A stretch of DNA of 64,000 nt from Megascapheus bottae (GCA_024803745.1 JANJXV010000025.1:19220610-19284609); one strand, 5' to 3'; numbered from the stretch's first letter, positions 1 through 11,559 are shown. Notes: generated from the sequence alone by a model not told the origin. Program-made: numbers and translations.

Positions 1-70
1 GGGGCTTGGCTCAAGGATAGGGTGGTAGCCTACTGCCCTACCCTTGAACTAAAGAGCTCAGGAACCTCTC
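1..70 (+). mobile_element. SINE right-monomer fragment at window edge
   Basis: Text resembling the right monomer of type B (GGCTCAAGGATAGGGTGGTAG, AGAGCTCAGGA). Its left part would lie before base 1. Confidence 0.5.
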
Positions 71-730
71 CCCTCTTAAGAAAGAGTACACAACAAATAA
101 ATACTGATGATTAGTGATTGCTTCAAATGGAGATAGTCTGGCCCTTTCCAAGGTTTTTGTTTTGTCTCTGCCCACAGTTGGCTTTAAGAACTTCTAAGAT
201 GTTTTTGGTATTTATCTTTCGACTGGTTGTTTATAGAGTCTGTCACATAAACTGTCAAATACTGATACTCTTGACAAATCTTTATCTTTAGAGGGATGAA
301 GCAGTAAACTACACAAGTAGAAATAGTCAGAAGTTATTTTGACTCCAGACTAGTAGTTAGTGTGGGTGAGTTATTAGGCCAACAATTCCATGTGGGTTAA
401 AAAAGGGATCTGATATTTTCATGTGGTCTATCTTCAGTTTCTTAAAGCAGTTTTGGAAGAGATTTTTTTCAACTACTTAGATTGAAGAGGCATTGAAATA
501 AGCCCATTGTTTCTGGATGTGGCTTTCTTTGTGACACTCAAATCTGAGTGTAAAGCCTTTTTAATCTAGTCCTAAGACTGTAAAGGTATTCTAAAATAGT
601 ATGAATAACGGTTTTAATAAAAAGGAACTGTTTGGAAAGAGATTGCTAATATGATGGTAGATGGGGAGACTCCTGGTAGAGTTGCTTTTCAAGGTAACAG
701 TGCACTAGGCCCTAGAATCTTTTTCATTGT

Positions 731-978
731 TGTTGGTCATGGGGCTTGAACTCTGGGCTTGGGTGCTGTCTCTGAGCTCTTTTGCTCAAGGCTGACACTT
801 TACCATATTGAGCCACAGCTCCACTTCCAGTTTTCTGGTGGTTCATTGGAGATAAGAGTCTCATGGACTTTTTTTTTTTTTTTTGGCTCAGGCAAAACAA
901 ACAAACAAACTGTGGTCATCATATCTCAGCCTCCTGAATAGCTAGGATTTAGGTGTGAGCCACAGGCACCTGCTGGCC
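731..978 (-). mobile_element. Type B SINE (B1-like + Geo-like), antisense
   Basis: Type B pattern on the minus strand: B1/Alu-like left part (TAATCCTAGCTACTCAGGAG-like), then a right monomer with GGCTCAAGTGGTAGAGC-like text and a tail. This copy carries an internal T16 and a (CAAA)n run at 870-908. Flanks CCCTAGAATCTT (710-721) and CCCTAGGGTCTT (977-988) look like a diverged TSD. Confidence 0.88.
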
Positions 979-1618
979 CTAGGGTCTTCTGTCAAGACTT
1001 CTGAGTCTGTAAAATTATTACTTAGAATCATGATCATGACCATGATGATGGTGTCTACATCATAGGATTGTAGGTGATTCTTAAGGCATTCTTACATATA
1101 AAGCACAAATCACAAGCATACCAATTAGGTAGGGTTCTGACTGAGAGATCAAACAGTACTGAAGCCAAGTCATTAAAAGACATACTTTATCTCTGACTTC
1201 TGGGGAAGAGGAAGTTTAGGGCAGCCAAATAATCTTGGTCCTCTTGTCTGGTAAGAGATAAATTCAGACAAGATATAAAGATAGAAAAATTTATTAGGCA
1301 GGAAATAACAGAGCATGTGATATAGGCATGCTACAAGAAGATGGCAGGTCAGCCTATGTCTGCCATATTGGGTTCTGTCATAGCTACCTTCTTCATTACA
1401 GAGGTTAGCCTTATTAATTAGCAAGAAGTTGGTAGGTTATATATGATGTGGCTCCTTTCTGTTTGAGGTTGTGAAGCCAGAGATTTTGTCTTGTCCTTAT
1501 TTCCTCATTATTTTGTCTTTCTTACCTCCTTATTTTGTAGATCCCTTTCCCCATTTCATTGTGAAGTAGGTTTTGTTTTTTTCAGCTTATCCTGTAAGCT
1601 GTATAGTCCAACCAAAAA

Positions 1619-1728
1619 GCTGGAAGTGGAGCTGTGGCTCAAGTGGTAGAGCACTTGCCTAGAGTATAAATGCTTAGACCCTAGTTCCAGTCCCAGGATT
1701 GGTACAAGAAACAAAGCAAAACAATAGT
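1619..1728 (+). mobile_element. ID-like SINE monomer
   Basis: GTGGCTCAAGTGGTAGAGCA followed by a box-B-like GTTCCAGTCCC and an A-rich tail. tRNA-derived and not a functional tRNA. Confidence 0.65.
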
Positions 1729-1849
1729 AATCCCAATAGACTCCCAAAAATAGGGTGTTGAGGGTTTAGATATAAAGTTGTGAAAAAAAAAAACAGTTGT
1801 ATTAAGTTCATGTACAGTCTGGTTTTTGTATATAAAAAATGCAGATCTT

Positions 1850-2089
1850 GCAGAGCTCAGTGGTTCACGCCTACTACTCAAGATGCTAAGATCGGAGGAT
1901 TGAGGTTCAAAGCCAGCCCAGGAACTAAAGACCTTGAGTCTCTTATCTCCAACTAATGACTAGAAAAGGGGAAGTGTGGGGCTGTGGCTTCATGGGTAGG
2001 GCAGTAACCTTGAGCTGAAAAGCTGGGACAGCACCCAGGTCCAGAGTTCAAGCTCCATGACCCACAAAAAAAAAAAAAAAGAAAGAAAA
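1850..2089 (+). mobile_element. Type B SINE, sense, abutting a MAP2K5 exon
   Basis: Full-length sense copy: B1-like left part from 1850, right monomer from about 1975 (GTGGGGCTGTGGCTTCATGG), A-tail 2065-2089. It ends 41 bases before the exon at 2131. Confidence 0.9.
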
Positions 2090-2130
2090 TCGTATATCTC
2101 ACCACTGTGTTATATTTCTTTTAAAAACAG

Positions 2131-2198
2131 ACGAAGATGAAGATGGGGATAGAATTACAGTAAGAAGTGATGAAGAAATGAAGGCTATGCTGTCATAT
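2131..2198 (+). CDS. Map2k5: MAP2K5 coding exon: acidic motif of the PB1 domain
   Basis: First exon in the window of the dual-specificity kinase MEK5, which is activated by MEKK2/MEKK3 and phosphorylates ERK5 (MAPK7). The exon begins with two bases completing a split Tyr codon, then encodes EDEDGDRITVRSDEEM and KAMLSY, human residues about 62-84 by my numbering. This acidic stretch is the OPCA-type motif that pairs with the basic surface of partner PB1 domains. The acceptor is AAAACAG at 2124-2130 and the donor GTAAGT begins at 2199. The 68-base length keeps frame with the next exon. The preceding PB1 exon is not seen in bases 1-2130. A type B SINE tail ends at about 2089, so the branch point must lie in the short gap before this exon. 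Identification rests on remembered human protein sequence and is very secure. Confidence 0.96.
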
Positions 2199-2934
2199 GT
2201 AAGTACTTACAAATGAGGACTATTATCAGATGGTAATGTAATTGAGGATGCTGTTTCTTGGGCACTGGTAAGATATGTAAGTAAATCACACTTGCTATAC
2301 CATTTCTGTATGAAACAGATAAGGTTTTCAAAAATTCTTTATGTGAAAGTTAAGGGCATTCTTTTCAAAAGAGACTTACTGATCATATCATGAACATTAA
2401 GAATAATGCATCTTAATGACTTTTGCATTAGGTATGGTGCAGACTAAATGGACTATCAATTTCCTGTATTTTTTATGCAGTACTTAAAGTAACGGCTCAT
2501 TAAAAATGAACCCCTGGGCTCTAAAAAATTTTTCAAAATCTACTTTTGACTGGAGATCTCTTTCACCCTTCCAGACTATAGCAATAATGTAGCTGCAGGC
2601 ATAATATGGATACAGGATTTAAAGATGTACTGTTATTTTATGCACTGTCGGTCCTCAAGCCCACACCCTGAATGAACAACAGGGTTACTTCCTGAATCAA
2701 AGTGATTTGAATATATCCTGAAACTTTCTTTTGTATTTCAAATTTCAGTGAAAATTTGCATTAATGTTTGTGTGGAACTGAAGTAAAAAAGAAAAGATAA
2801 ATTTTTGAAGGTTTAATATTTCTTGAAAAATTAATGGAAATGAAGAGACACAGCTTGCCTAAACCCAGATTTGAGCTTTCCTTTCAAGTTTTATTTTATA
2901 AAATATTTTGTAATCTGTTAACAAAACCTTTTCT

Positions 2935-3165
2935 GGTGGTCTGGTAGAAAGAGCATTGGAACAGAAGTAGGAGGCCTTGTCTTCGCTCTGGTTTCCTGGC
3001 CTTAGGCAAATCACTTAACCTTTCAAGTCTGAAGTTCCCTCATCTATCAATTGTGGGTAATAATACTTGTCCTTTCTGGGCACAGGGTCATTGTAATGAT
3101 CAAATAGGATAATAGATGAGAAAGCCCTCTCTGAAAAGTTAAAAGTCCTATTCATATGCAAAGTG
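2935..3165 (+). repeat. MIR remnant
   Basis: Shows the MIR core and 3' part: GGCAAATCACTTAACCT, CCTCATCTATCAATTG, GGGTAATAATA, then ATGATCAAATAGGATAATAG. Old mammal-wide SINE. Confidence 0.75.
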
Positions 3166-3851
3166 ATACTTTGGTAAAAATGTTGGAATGGGATGTTGCT
3201 TTTCCTGGAGATTGGAATTGTAGTCTACCATTAGGTTGTATGTTTTTGATTGACTTCAGCTTCAAACAGGACCTTGTTTCATTGTAATGGAAACTGTAAA
3301 CTATCTGTGTGGGTTTCCGCCAATAGTTTTAATTTAGGGTAGGAGGAAAGAGAACAAGAAGGATGGCATGATTAACAGAGCGTTGTATTCCAACCAACAC
3401 AGAGTAGGAAAAGTCAATTTCCCATTGACTTTCCATTAACTGATGTGGGAGTCTTTGTGCACTGAGAATTTAGAGCTGAGCTCATCAGTACTTGAAAGGC
3501 ACAGTAGGATTGTCTTTGGAAAGGTCTAGCACTAGTATTGATGGATTGGCTAGCCCTCTTGAGAATGGGCCATGCTTATATTTAGAGAACATACACACAG
3601 ATGGGTTCTAGTGTTGTCATGTAAGTCCATGGCAGAGATTTGACAGCAGTATAATTTCATGTGTGGTCAGCAAGCATACCCACACATAGAAGACGTGCAC
3701 TTTTTCAGAAGGTCTTACAGTGTGCTTTTGGAACAACAGTACCGAATATGAACATACTGATGATAGTAACCACTTCCATTTCTGAGTATGTGCTGTGTAC
3801 ACTAATGCTTGAGGTATTTCTTTTCCTTCATGGCTTTAATATCCACTACAA

Positions 3852-4064
3852 GGTATTTATTTATTTATTTATTTTGCCAGCCCTGTGCTTGAACTCAGGA
3901 CCTAGGCACTGTCCCTTAGTTTCTTTTGTTCAAGGCTAGCACTCCACCACTTAAGTTACGTGCCACTTCTGGCTTTTTTTGTTTATTTGATACTGAGGAA
4001 TTGAACTCAGGACTTCATGCATGCCAGGCAAGCACTCTCTCACTAAGCCACATTCCCAGATCCC
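3852..4064 (-). mobile_element. Type A SINE (IDL-Geo-like), antisense
   Basis: Type A pattern read on the minus strand: ID-like left monomer (GCCTAGTGGTAGAGTGCTTG-like), linker, Geo right monomer. Its tail is a (TTTA)n run at 3852-3875. Confidence 0.88.
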
Positions 4065-4758
4065 CTTGTTTTTTGTTTGTTTTTAAAGAAGAAGGAATGT
4101 TTAAGAGATCTGACATCCAGTTCTAGAGCTGGTTTGGAAATACAGAATTTACATTCTGCCTTCCTTACTCTTCCAATGCCTGTGTTCTTTAACTGTTTCC
4201 ACTCATACCTTTCTCACTTACTTTGCCAATTCCTAACTGCAAACTTTTTATGTTTTTATTATAATTAAATTTGAATGCCTTCCATTCATATAATAGGATA
4301 TATGTAGCATGTATTACTTATAATTTTGGCTTTTTAAAGTACAATATTTTTTTGTTGTTGTAGAAAATATTAGAGATTTTGTAACCTTACACCACATGTC
4401 TTTAACCTTAAAAGTTCCCCAGATTTCTTCAGAGGCGATTTTTATCTGAAAAGACATCATCTGACTCATGCAATCAAATGTTTAGATTTCATGTGTGAAT
4501 CAGGTTTTTATTCTTAGATTGGAGGATAGACATATGCAGGACAACTTTTAATTGTGTTATATAGACACATTGAGAAAATAAGTAAATAAAGTGTCTATTA
4601 CCTATATTTATTAACAAAGAAAAATAAAAATAGTAATTTAAAAAGGAAAACAATACTCAGGGCATAATCTCAAAACAGTGATGACCATTTCTGTAAAGTT
4701 AGTTTTATGTAAAACCCATGACATTATTATATTTTTTTATTTTGCTGTGGATAAACAC

Positions 4759-4955
4759 TTTTTTTTTTTCGCCAGTCCTAGGGCTTGAGCTCAGGGCCTG
4801 AGCACAGCTGTTAGGCTTTCTCAAGGCTAGCACTCTACCAATTGAACCAGAGCACCACTTTTGGCTTTTTCTATGTATATGGGTGCAGAGGAATTGAACC
4901 CAGGTCTTTGTGCATGCTAGGCAAGCACTCTACCACTAGGCCACACTCCCAGCCC
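4759..4955 (-). mobile_element. Type A SINE, antisense
   Basis: T-run, right monomer, linker TTTTCTATGTATATGG and left monomer, in that + strand order. Essentially full length. Confidence 0.92.
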
Positions 4956-6548
4956 TTGCCCCCCTTTTTTTGTGGATTGACACTGGATTGGTTGATTGGG
5001 TGCAGTTTTTTTTTTCCCTCATTAATTCACCATCAAAATTTTATAGGTGGGAACCTGATTTCCCTCTCCTCAGATTTTAACTTAAGATAGAGCTGTGCTT
5101 TTCTGGTACTGAGTATTTTTGGCAAGATATTTTATAGTGCCAATGAAACTATCTCTGAGATAGAAGATATTTTAAGTCATTTACAACTTAAATGGATTTC
5201 CTTTTTCTCTTTTGTATGCTATCACATACCTTTTGTTTAGTAGGCTCTTAGACATTTAAAAAGTAAAGAGCAGGTCACAAAAAGCACAGCCAAGATTGGT
5301 CAATTGTCACTTGATCTGTCTTTGGCTTTTATAGCTGGAAATCCTTTTGGGGCCCAGTTTTGTTGTAGAGAACCAGTGGATCTAATTTTACAATGGATTT
5401 TTGGTTGACCTCATGATTGGTGCCTTATTTGCATTGGTATTTATTTTGTTTAGGTTTATTTGACTGAAAAAGTTTTAATTCCAAGATATGATATAATAAC
5501 TGAGGGAAGATACTGATAGAAGGCTACATTTTTCTTATAAAAACTATAAAACAGTTTAGATTTTCACGAGGAACTACATACGTTTGAAAGTCACTCTGTA
5601 AGTGGTTAAAAAGCTTTATATGGACAGGCCAATGTACAAGTAGTTTTACTTTTGATAATTCTTTTCAATTGATTTAGTTAGGAACTAAACCTCCTAGATA
5701 AGGCTGAATAGAAATTTAAACATGCAACATTTAAGTTGAAGCTTACAGAATTACTTCTCTCCATGAATGTAAGCATTTTTCTGTTGGCTTTGGGCCAACA
5801 CAAGTATTAAGTTTTTATCAGTAATTTAAACAGATTTTTGTATTAGACTTGAAAATGTTGCCTTTTTAATTGAAAACTTATCAATTATTTAAATGTCTAG
5901 CAGCCTAAGGCTGTTAATTTTATGAGTGCTATAATAATGGCATACAGTGGTTTTTGATACATGTGACACAGATAATATCACATTATGGTAAGGATTTGTC
6001 ATGAAATAGACTGTTGTATGCTGTTAAATAATAACCAACATATTAAACCAAAGTCTGTTGTCACACATTAGTAGCATTTTATGTAAGTTATTTAGAAGTT
6101 GTGTTCTTTTCTTCATTCAATATATTTTTAAGAGATAATGAGAAAAAAACAAAGCTATAATAAATTGTCTTTTAAGAAAATGTAAAGCAATTTGGTCTCC
6201 AAGGAGATATTTAATGTATTGAAGGAATTCAGCAGCCAAGTGTTATTACAGCACCATTGTGATAGCGCTCTGTGTTTTGTTATGAGTTTGTGTTAATCAA
6301 CAATCTGTTTTTATAGCGTACTTTCTGGTAAGTTATGTTGTAAGACTATTCCACTTCTGGGATCATGGCTTTTCCTCTGACACTATTGCATCTTTTTAAT
6401 TCCTCCATAAAGTATTTTTTAATTAGAATTTGAAATGCTTTATTGGGAGAAAAATAACACACAACCTACATATTCTGAAAACTAAATACCTGATTATTGC
6501 TAATTATTTAAAGAACCTTGTTGAATATTCCCTTAATATAGCTGAAAA

Positions 6549-6625
6549 TGTATGTGTGCGTGCGCACGCGCCTTGTGTATGTGTGCATGTGTGTGCCATG
6601 TGTGCGTATGTGCGTGCCTGCCCGC
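6549..6625. repeat. Degenerate (TG)n / alternating purine-pyrimidine tract
   Basis: TATGTGTGCGTGCGCACGCG and similar text. The short reading frames it creates are low-complexity artefacts. Confidence 0.85.
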
Positions 6626-6774
6626 TTGTTTCTGCTTTCATTTTCTAGAAAGATTGATGACAGTATACTGCTTTTCTACTTTCACCTTCTCTATTTGTGT
6701 CTGGTAGGGCTGTTGAGGTTCATTTGTAGGAAGGGGTTACTGATGATCTTTGATTGAGGAACTTAGTGGTGTAT

Positions 6775-6952
6775 CGTGCTCGTGTTGGCACTTGAATTCA
6801 GTGCCTATGTGCTGTTCCAGCTTTTTGTTACCAATTGAGCCACTGTTTCACTTTCTCAAGGACTTTCCTGCCCATACTGACTTTAACCACTATTCTCAGA
6901 TCTCAGCCACCTGAATAGGTAGGCTTATGTTCATGAGCTACCAATGCTCAGA
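6775..6952 (-). mobile_element. Old type B SINE, antisense
   Basis: Diverged GGCACTTGAATTCAGTGCC, GAGCCACTG, ACTTTCCTGCCCATACTGAC and TCTCAGCCACCTGAATAGG follow the type B order. Confidence 0.75.
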
Positions 6953-7464
6953 TATATTGTGCTTTTGTAAGTGGATTCACATTTGTTTCTTTTGTCTGGT
7001 AGAGGCTTGTATGAGTAGAGTATAAAGAAGAATAAGCTTTTTCATTTTGCTCTTTCTCGCCCTTTGTACTATCTCTCCACATTTCCGAAGGAGTATGGGA
7101 TGAGTTTTACTGTAATGCTTCCCATTATCTCAGAGACCTTGTATTTTAATAGACTGTAAGTATTCCCCTTGGTATACTTGACCATGGCGTACCTTGTTAG
7201 ACATTGGGCACTGTGAGGGAAAAGTACTTTCTGACCTCTGTAGCACCCTGTAAATTGGTCTGTGATTAGCTTTATCCTAGCATGCATAACTTGGAGATAG
7301 CCTCTAAAAATCAGTTACTTCAGTTGGAAGATAAACTTAGAGGTCGTGTCCACCTCTTTCATTTCACATTAAGCCCAAGTGAGACTGGATTAATAGAAGT
7401 CACATGGTTAATTAATGAAAAGGCCTGTTCCAGGCTCCCAGTCTGCTCCAGCCTATTTTGTTTT

Positions 7465-7775
7465 TCTCAGTACTGAGATCTGAACTCAAGGCCTATGTAA
7501 GCTAGGCAGGCACTTGAGCCATACACTCAGTCCTTTTTGCTTGAGTTTATTGTTCAGATAGGATCTCACATTTGTCCAGGACAGCCACTGATCTTCTTCC
7601 TACCACCCCTTCCCAGGTAGCTGAGATTATAGATGTGTACTATTATGTCTAGCTTGTCCTGTGAGTTGAAGTCTCATTACATTTTTATTTTTATTTTGTT
7701 TAGCCTGAGATGGCCTTAACGGCAATCTTCCATTTTTCACTCCCTAAGTAGCTAGGTTTGTGAGCTAGCTACTTT
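7465..7775 (-). mobile_element. ID + B1-like composite SINE remnants, antisense
   Basis: ID-like monomer (7465-7535: GAACTCAAGGCC, GCTAGGCAGGCACTTGAGCC) followed by a B1-like unit to about 7655 and a second degraded B1-like unit to about 7775. Confidence 0.65.
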
Positions 7776-7853
7776 TTTCTTTAATTATAAAAAATAATGC
7801 TTTTCTCTAGAATGTAGCTTTATATAGAAAATGTTCTTTAAAAAAGACTTCCA

Positions 7854-8088
7854 AGCAGGGTGGGGTGGCTTACATCTGTAATCCTAGCTACTCAGGAGGC
7901 TGAGATCTGAGGATTGAGATTCTAAACCAGCCCAGGCATGAAAATCTGTTATCGCCAATTACCAGGAAACTGGAAGTGGCGCTGTGGCACAAGTGGTAGA
8001 ACACTGGTAGCCTTGAGCTGAAGAGCTCAGGGACAGTGCCCAGGCCCAGAGTTCAAGCCCCATAACCGACAAAACAAGACCACCACCA
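7854..8088 (+). mobile_element. Type B SINE, sense (arm of an inverted repeat)
   Basis: Full-length: TCTGTAATCCTAGCTACTCA through CAGAGTTCAAGCCCCATAAC. Its first bases (AGCAGGGTGG) and the 37 bases before it recur inverted at 8721-8770. Confidence 0.92.
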
Positions 8089-8205
8089 CCAACAAAATAC
8101 ACTGTTTTTAAAAAGTTTTAAAAAATGTTGACTTAGATTTACTTAGAAGTTTGTTACTTATTTAGGAGTTGATTTTAACAAACCTGGCCTTTGCTAACAA
8201 AGAGT

Positions 8206-8310
8206 CTTCCTCCCTCCTTCCCTCCCTTCTTCTCTCTATCCCTCCCTCCCCCTCTTTCTTTCCCTCCCTTACTCCTCCTTCCCTCCTTCCCTTCCTTTCT
8301 TCTTTCCTTT
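8206..8310. repeat. Polypyrimidine tract (TCCC/TTCC)n
   Basis: Almost pure C/T over about 100 bases on the + strand, adjoining the tail side of the antisense SINE at 8311. The two-strand open frames here are composition artefacts. Confidence 0.92.
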
Positions 8311-8535
8311 GTCCTGAGACTTGAACCCAGGGCATGGGCACTGTCCCTGAGCTTTTTTTCACTCAAAGCTGGCACACTATCCATGTGAGTCACAGCTCTA
8401 CTGCCCCTTTTTTTGGTAGTTAACTGAAAATAAGAGTCTCATGGACTTTGCTGCCCATCCTGGCTTCAATCTGCAATCCTCTGATCTCAGTCCCTTGTTG
8501 TTAGGATTATAGATGTTAGCCACCAACATCTAGCA
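8311..8535 (-). mobile_element. Type B SINE, antisense
   Basis: CCTGAGACTTGAACCCAGGG through AGGATTATAGATGTTAGCCA, in type B order. Confidence 0.88.
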
Positions 8536-8545
8536 GGAAGTCTTT

Positions 8546-8732
8546 TTTTTTCTTTTTTTCTTTTTTTTAAGTCTACCACCTTGAGCTACAGTGCCACTTC
8601 CAGTTTTCTAGTGATTAATGGGAGATAAGAGTCTCATGGATTTTAGTGCCTGGGTTGGCTTTGAACCGTGATCCTCAGATCTCAACATCCCAAGTAGCTA
8701 GGATTACAGATATGAGCCACTCCACCCTGCTT
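8546..8732 (-). mobile_element. Type B SINE, antisense, right monomer truncated
   Basis: T-rich tail 8543-8568, a shortened right monomer, then the complete B1-like part. GGAAGTCTTTTT before (8536) and after (8731) looks like its target-site duplication. Confidence 0.85.
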
Positions 8733-9100
8733 GGAAGTCTTTTTAAAGAACATTTTCTACATAGAGCTTTTAAATATGCCCCATATTAAATAGGTCCATA
8801 ATTGAACTTTGACTTTGTAGGAGAGAAAAGCATCTCAGCCTTCAGTTAGTGTTAGTCTAGTTCACTTCAGGGAAATGTATCTAGACAACTGATGAAACAG
8901 TTATTGAAAGGAATAAGAAAGGGAAACTAAAGAAAACAATTTGTTTTAGAAATCATTCACCTACTTATTCAAGTAATACCCATAAGCCAGTACTATAGTC
9001 ATAATAAAGTTTTCATTTTGTTTTTCTAGTCAGATAAGACATTTTCAGAGGATCGTTATTTTAACTTCTCTATTGATTGGGACATTTCTGTATGTGTGTG

Positions 9101-9237
9101 CTGGTTCCGGGGTTTGACTTAAGGCCTCATGTTCTCTCACTTGGGTTTTTTGTATTTTATTTTTTTCTGGATCTCTACCCCTTGAGCCATAACCTCACTT
9201 CTGATTTTTTGCTGGCTACTTGGAGATAGGTTCCCCA
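9101..9237 (-). mobile_element. Old type B SINE fragment, antisense
   Basis: CTTGAGCCATAACCTCACTT and CTGGCTACTTGGAGATAGG match the right-monomer/junction region; the B1 part is replaced by simple repeat. Confidence 0.65.
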
Positions 9238-9240
9238 CCC

Positions 9241-9267
9241 CTCTCTCTCTATACACACGCGCGCGCA

Positions 9268-9322
<55 letters not shown>

Positions 9323-9425
9323 CCTCTCTCCCCTCTCCCTTTTCTCTCTCCCTTTTCCTTCCCCTCTCCCTCCCCCCTTCTCCCTCCCTCCCTCCCTTCC
9401 CTTCCCCCCCCCTTTTTTTTTTTTT
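9241..9425. repeat. (TC)n tract with adjoining (AC/GC)n and C/T-rich runs
   Basis: TACACACGCGCGCGCAGG (about 9251-9268) followed by about 48 bases of perfect (TC)n, then mixed C/T-rich sequence and T12. It creates Arg-Glu repeat frames on the minus strand and Ser-Leu frames on the plus, all spurious. Confidence 0.93.
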
Positions 9426-9652
9426 GCCATTACTGGGATTTGAATGAAGGGTCTGGGCACTGTCCCTGTCCCTTATCTTTTTCACTCAAGGCTAGCACTC
9501 TACTACTTGAGCCACAGCCCCATTATGGCTTTTTGGTGTTTAAAAATAAGAATCTCATGAACTTTCCTTCTCAGGCTGGCTTTGAACCAAATCCTCTGAT
9601 CTCAGTCTCCTAAGTATCTTGGATTACATACATAAGCCACCAGCATCCACTG
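9426..9652 (-). mobile_element. Type B SINE, antisense
   Basis: GCCATTACTGGGATTTGAAT through ACATACATAAGCCACCAGCA; full-length order, moderately diverged. Confidence 0.88.
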
Positions 9653-10349
9653 GTTGTTTGATTCATTTTTATGCCCAGGAATGATGATGAAAAATGCAGT
9701 GTCTTATTTAGCTCCTGTTGTTAAACTATATTGAGGCCATGTTTTATGACAGAGGGGAAATCTATTCACATTTGCGTCAACAGTAGATTTATTATGCAGT
9801 TTTTGGAAACAGGAAAAATGCCAGCAGACCCCAGGGAACCTCTGGGGACTGCTGCAGCAGGAGTTTGAGTCACCAGTACTTTCTCATGGATGTGGGTGGC
9901 TCTGTTCCCAGTACAGCTCCATCTCTGTGGATGGCTCAGAGTAGTCTTTTCATAAGGAAATTTCCCATTTGGCTTACTGTCTGCCTGACCAGATAATCCT
10001 ATTTTATTTAATTGGTAGGTTTAAGTAAGGAGCTTAAATTTCTGCTTTAGAAAGATAGCAGAATTACTACAGCCTGTAAGTCAGGTCAAAGGTCAACGAG
10101 GACGCCACCCTGGCAAAGGTTATTGAGGACTCTACAACTAAGAGGACCCCATAGGTTTAGATCAATTGCTGAATATAAATTTGAACTCCTGCTGCCAATG
10201 TACATTACCTTCAGAGTAGCCAAATTGAATCTCATCTGCTATTGACTGCCTAAACTTGTTCGAGGACCATCTGGAGCTTCCTAAAGTCCTTTATGGTTTT
10301 ACTGTCCAAAGCAAATAGTGCCATCATTAAACTTAGCCATCTTGCTGTC

Positions 10350-10500
10350 ATTTTCACTTCCAGATCATTAATAAATACATCTCTCCAATAGTATTGGCCC
10401 GTAAACAGGCCCCAGAGTTGTTCCCCACTGACCTTTTCACTGGAAGATGCTCAGTGTGTTTTTCCTCTCATCGTCAGATCAGTCCAGGACCACGTGGGGC
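10350..10500. repeat. Possible ancient LINE (CR1/L3-like) remnant
   Basis: CAATAGTATTGGCCCGTAAA...CAGAGTTGTTCCCCACTGACC is reminiscent in wording of ancient amniote CR1-type repeats. A weak, memory-based guess. Confidence 0.2.
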
Positions 10501-11559
10501 CCTTGGTCTGGAGTCAGGTTAGGAAGAGCTTGTGTACTTGGGAGTTTTCTTTAAGGCAGAGCCTTGAGTTATGAGGGAGCTGGGGACCTGAAGCTAGGTA
10601 TGGAAGGGCAGCTAGTAATTGGTCTACACAATAGACTGACTCCCTGTATTACTGTTGACTGCTGTGGCAGTTGGGTGTTTTGAAAGAGATAGAGTCCACA
10701 GAATAAATGACTCTTAATGTGAAGTAATAGGAAATAATTGAAGGAAAATATAAGTAAGGACACATTTGAGTACTGTGATATGTTATAGCCACTTGACATA
10801 GTTTAGGTGGGTGGGTGCTTCATGGGAAAACTGCAGATGGTTGGATAGTTTATTGATAATGGCTGTAATTACTAGCTGAGCTCCATATAATGAGGTGTGT
10901 CCTTAGTACTGACCAAATAGGAAACTGGTTTTTGTCATTAGTGGAAAAATCCAGCCTGTGTATTCCTTTGAAGTGAAATAGCGTACTGAGGCTTACTAAG
11001 GAGGCCCGAGGTATCCTTTGTGGGGAGGTGGGGAAGCGTGCTGGTGAGAGCCGTTGCTGTGTTTGTGTTGGTGCCTCCCTGTGCCCTCCTTGAGGTCACT
11101 TGAGGTGCACCTGCACTGTGCTAGCCAGCCAGCATTCAGCTGTGGTTTCTGCAGGTTTTGGAGGTACAGTCCTTTTTGGAAATCAGAAGATAGTTGTTTT
11201 ACTCCTTTCAAAGAGAACTCACATCAGGCAGCATTGCACCTTTAACTTTAGGAGCTTCCAGCATCTCCCATAATCTCATGCCTCTGCGTTTTAGGCAAGG
11301 CTTTGCCTAGATGAGCTTCTGGAAGAGAAACAATGTTTTTCACAATATTTTGTTTCTTTATTATTTATAACACTGTAGTGCTGCAGGACCAAAGAAGGGA
11401 TACTGACCCAACAATCTACCAAGCAATTAGTTAAACTCTGTCTCCTTGGTCCAAACATTTCTTTGATATTCTTTCTGTGGTCCTATTGTTTAGTAGAACC
11501 ATTTCCTCTTAGGTTACTCTGGCTTGGAAATGAGAGATTTGTAGCACTATGCCCTTTTA

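Larger units (their letters stand above)
1..2130 (+). other. Map2k5: MAP2K5 intron, 3' part
   Basis: Non-coding. It holds a partial SINE right monomer at the window edge, one antisense type B SINE, an ID-like fragment and one sense type B SINE whose A-tail ends about 40 bases before the exon. The stretches 110-720 and 980-1610 are AT-rich unique sequence in which I recognise nothing. The PB1 exon encoding the human sequence before Tyr62 is absent here. Confidence 0.85.

Noticed and set aside
8162..8393. Open frames on both strands rich in Gly/Lys/Arg or Pro/Ser
   Set aside because: Translation of a polypyrimidine tract and an adjoining SINE.
9137..9485. Minus-strand open frames rich in Arg-Glu-Arg-Glu
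   Set aside because: They come from translating the (TC)n and C/T-rich tract; composition artefact with frames open on both strands.
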